In this document: piece after piece, positions 62,842-64,000 of the stretch | Layout: each line of letters begins with the position of its first letter | Position numbering within the stretch: position 1 is the first letter of the stretch | DNA from: Dolomitihabitans soli | GTDB taxonomy: Bacteria; Actinomycetota; Actinomycetes; Streptosporangiales; Streptosporangiaceae | Assembly (NCBI RefSeq): GCF_022213955.1 | Contig: NZ_JAKNTW010000006.1 | Coordinates: forward strand, 62,001-126,000 | Direction: 5' to 3' | Length of the DNA: 64,000 nucleotides | Notes under the pieces: model-generated | Databases searched by the model: none | Told to the model about the DNA's origin: nothing | The model's input: the letters and a program-made list of their open reading frames with translations, nothing else | Made by a program: the position numbers and the translations under genes

Positions 62842-64000
62842 CTACCGTGATGGTGCCGGTGTCGCTCGCACGGTGAAGATGTGGGCTGGGTGGATGTGCG
62901 GATCGAGGCGGACGTAGTTGGAGCTCCGCCATCGGTACGACTCGCCCGACAGTTCGTCGTCCACGACGAACTCGGCTTGCCAGTCGAGACCGAGAGCGGG
63001 CATGTCGAGGGTCGCCGTCGCCTCGTGGGTGTTGTGCGGGTCGAGATTGACGACCGCCAGAACCACGTCGCCTAGGCCGTGCCGTCGTGTGGCCGTGTCA
63101 TAGGGACCAGGAAGCCGCTTGGAAAAGCAGATCAAGTTGGGCTGGTCGACGTCGTGAAACCGTAGATTACGCAATTCCTGGAGTGCTGGATGGGCTCTTC
63201 GGAACAAATTCAGCCGGGTGATGAACGGCCCCAGGCTGCGCCCTTCGCGCTCAGCAGCCACCCAATCCCGTGGTTTGTACTGATATTTCTCACTATCAAG
63301 GTATTCTTCACTACCGGGGCGAACCGGGACATTCTCCGCAAGCTCGTAGCCCGCGTACACCCCCCACGACGGCGCCATCAACGCGGCCAGCACCGCCCTG
63401 ATCTTGAACGCCGGGACCCCGCCGTGCTGAAGGTACTCATGCAGAATGTCCGGAGTATTGACGAACAGGTTCGGCCGCAGGAAATGCGCGGTGTCGTGGG
63501 CCAGCTCCGCGAGGTACTCCTCCACCTCCTCCCTGGAGTTCTTCCAGGTGAAGTAGGTGTACGACTGGTGGAACCCGACCTTGGCGAGGGTCCGCATCAT
63601 GGCCGGCCGGGTGAACGCCTCCGACAGGAAGAGCACGTCGGGGTCGGTGGCGTTGATGTCGGAGAGCAGCCGCTCCCAGAAGGCCACCGGCTTGGTGTGC
63701 GGATTGTCGACCCGGAAGATCCGCACCCCGTGCGCCATCCAGAGCCGCACCACCCGCTTGACCTCGTCGTAGACCCCCTCGGGATCGTTGTCGAAGTTCA
63801 TCGGGTAGATGTCCTGGTACTTCTTGGGCGGGTTCTCCGCGTAGGCGATGCTCCCGTCGGCCCTGATGTTGAACCACTCGGGATGCTCCTTGACCCACGG
63901 ATGATCCGGCGAGCACTGCAGGGCGAAGTCGATCGCCACCTCCATGCCCAGCTCGCGGGTCCGCTGCACGAACGCGTCGAAGTCGTCGAACGTGCCCAGG
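62842..64000 (-). CDS. glgE: Alpha-1,4-glucan:maltose-1-phosphate maltosyltransferase (partial)
   Basis: 386 residues of the C-terminal part of this GH13_3 enzyme are present; the N-terminus lies beyond the window end. GlgE adds maltose from maltose 1-phosphate to a growing alpha-glucan. Visible motifs: [38 protein letters not shown] (catalytic Asp), [15 protein letters not shown] (Glu), and [15 protein letters not shown]. It heads the glgE-treS-mak-glgB order usual in actinomycetes. The region before its stop is locally AT-rich in places. Confidence 0.95.
   Translation of the reverse strand, partial: LGTFDDFDAFVQRTRELGMEVAIDFALQCSPDHPWVKEHPEWFNIRADGSIAYAENPPKKYQDIYPMNFDNDPEGVYDEVKRVVRLWMAHGVRIFRVDNPHTKPVAFWERLLSDINATDPDVLFLSEAFTRPAMMRTLAKVGFHQSYTYFTWKNSREEVEEYLAELAHDTAHFLRPNLFVNTPDILHEYLQHGGVPAFKIRAVLAALMAPSWGVYAGYELAENVPVRPGSEEYLDSEKYQYKPRDWVAAEREGRSLGPFITRLNLFRRAHPALQELRNLRFHDVDQPNLICFSKRLPGPYDTATRRHGLGDVVLAVVNLDPHNTHEATATLDMPALGLDWQAEFVVDDELSGESYRWRSSNYVRLDPHIHPAHIFTVRATPAPSR

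Overview
The window is very GC-rich actinomycete DNA with strong GC-ending codon use, frequent GTG and TTG starts and 4-base ATGA/GTGA overlaps. It carries the GlgE maltosyltransferase pathway, an AfsR-type regulator, F420-type oxidoreductases and a KstR-controlled steroid side-chain degradation set. A filamentous actinomycete, perhaps of the Streptosporangiaceae, fits best; that assignment is inference. No tRNA, rRNA, CRISPR array or insertion sequence was seen.

Layout. 1-2.3 kb: gene end, DUF4143 ATPase, aminoglycoside 2'-N-acetyltransferase behind a double palindromic operator. 2.3-4 kb: divergent intradiol-dioxygenase-like and AraC genes. 4.4-6.9 kb: PPOX, FdxD-type ferredoxin and alcohol dehydrogenase operon, with a methyltransferase divergent from it. 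7-14.6 kb: ketosynthase-acyltransferase protein, terpene-cyclase-like toroid protein, methyltransferase, GT4 glycosyltransferase and GDP-mannose 4,6-dehydratase. 14.9-16.2 kb: cytochrome P450 with KstR- and KstR2-type sites. 16.5-24.5 kb: GntR regulator and a divergent catabolic operon (LLM oxidoreductase, M20-like protein, MHS transporter, three-subunit molybdenum hydroxylase). 24.7-30.6 kb: L-fuconate-type operon (dehydratase, SDR, sugar ABC importer, mutarotase), which shares a palindrome with the GntR gene at 32.4-33.1 kb. 33.3-40.3 kb: fadA5, kstR and the chsE1-chsE2-chsH2-chsH1-ltp2 operon. 40.3-46.6 kb: FAD monooxygenase, a large AfsR/SARP regulator and a sigma-like protein with a C-terminal membrane anchor. 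46.9-50.3 kb: osmoprotectant ABC importer. 50.6-56.9 kb: flavin reductase, SppA, subtilisin, and two convergent DUF2690 genes. 57.3-64 kb: glgB, mak, treS and glgE (cut by the window end).

The central observation is a local KstR regulon. Four exact copies of TNNAACNNGTTNNA lie in promoter regions: before the PPOX-ferredoxin-ADH operon, before the P450, before fadA5, and between the GT4 and gmd genes. Degenerate copies lie at kstR and before chsE1. This ties P450, ferredoxin, dehydrogenase, thiolase and the propionyl side-chain operon into one steroid-degrading programme. It also unexpectedly places a site in front of a glycan/sugar-nucleotide cluster. A second small regulon is visible: the palindrome ACATCCGATGT occurs at the fuconate operon promoter and at the start of the nearby GntR gene.

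Intergenic DNA is unusually rich in tandem repeats (periods 10, 13, 17, 21, 22/23, 23, 32, 33, 46, 47, 93) and contains a three-copy dispersed element. One tandem duplication, between chsE2 and chsH2, creates a nine-codon mini-gene with its own ribosome binding site.
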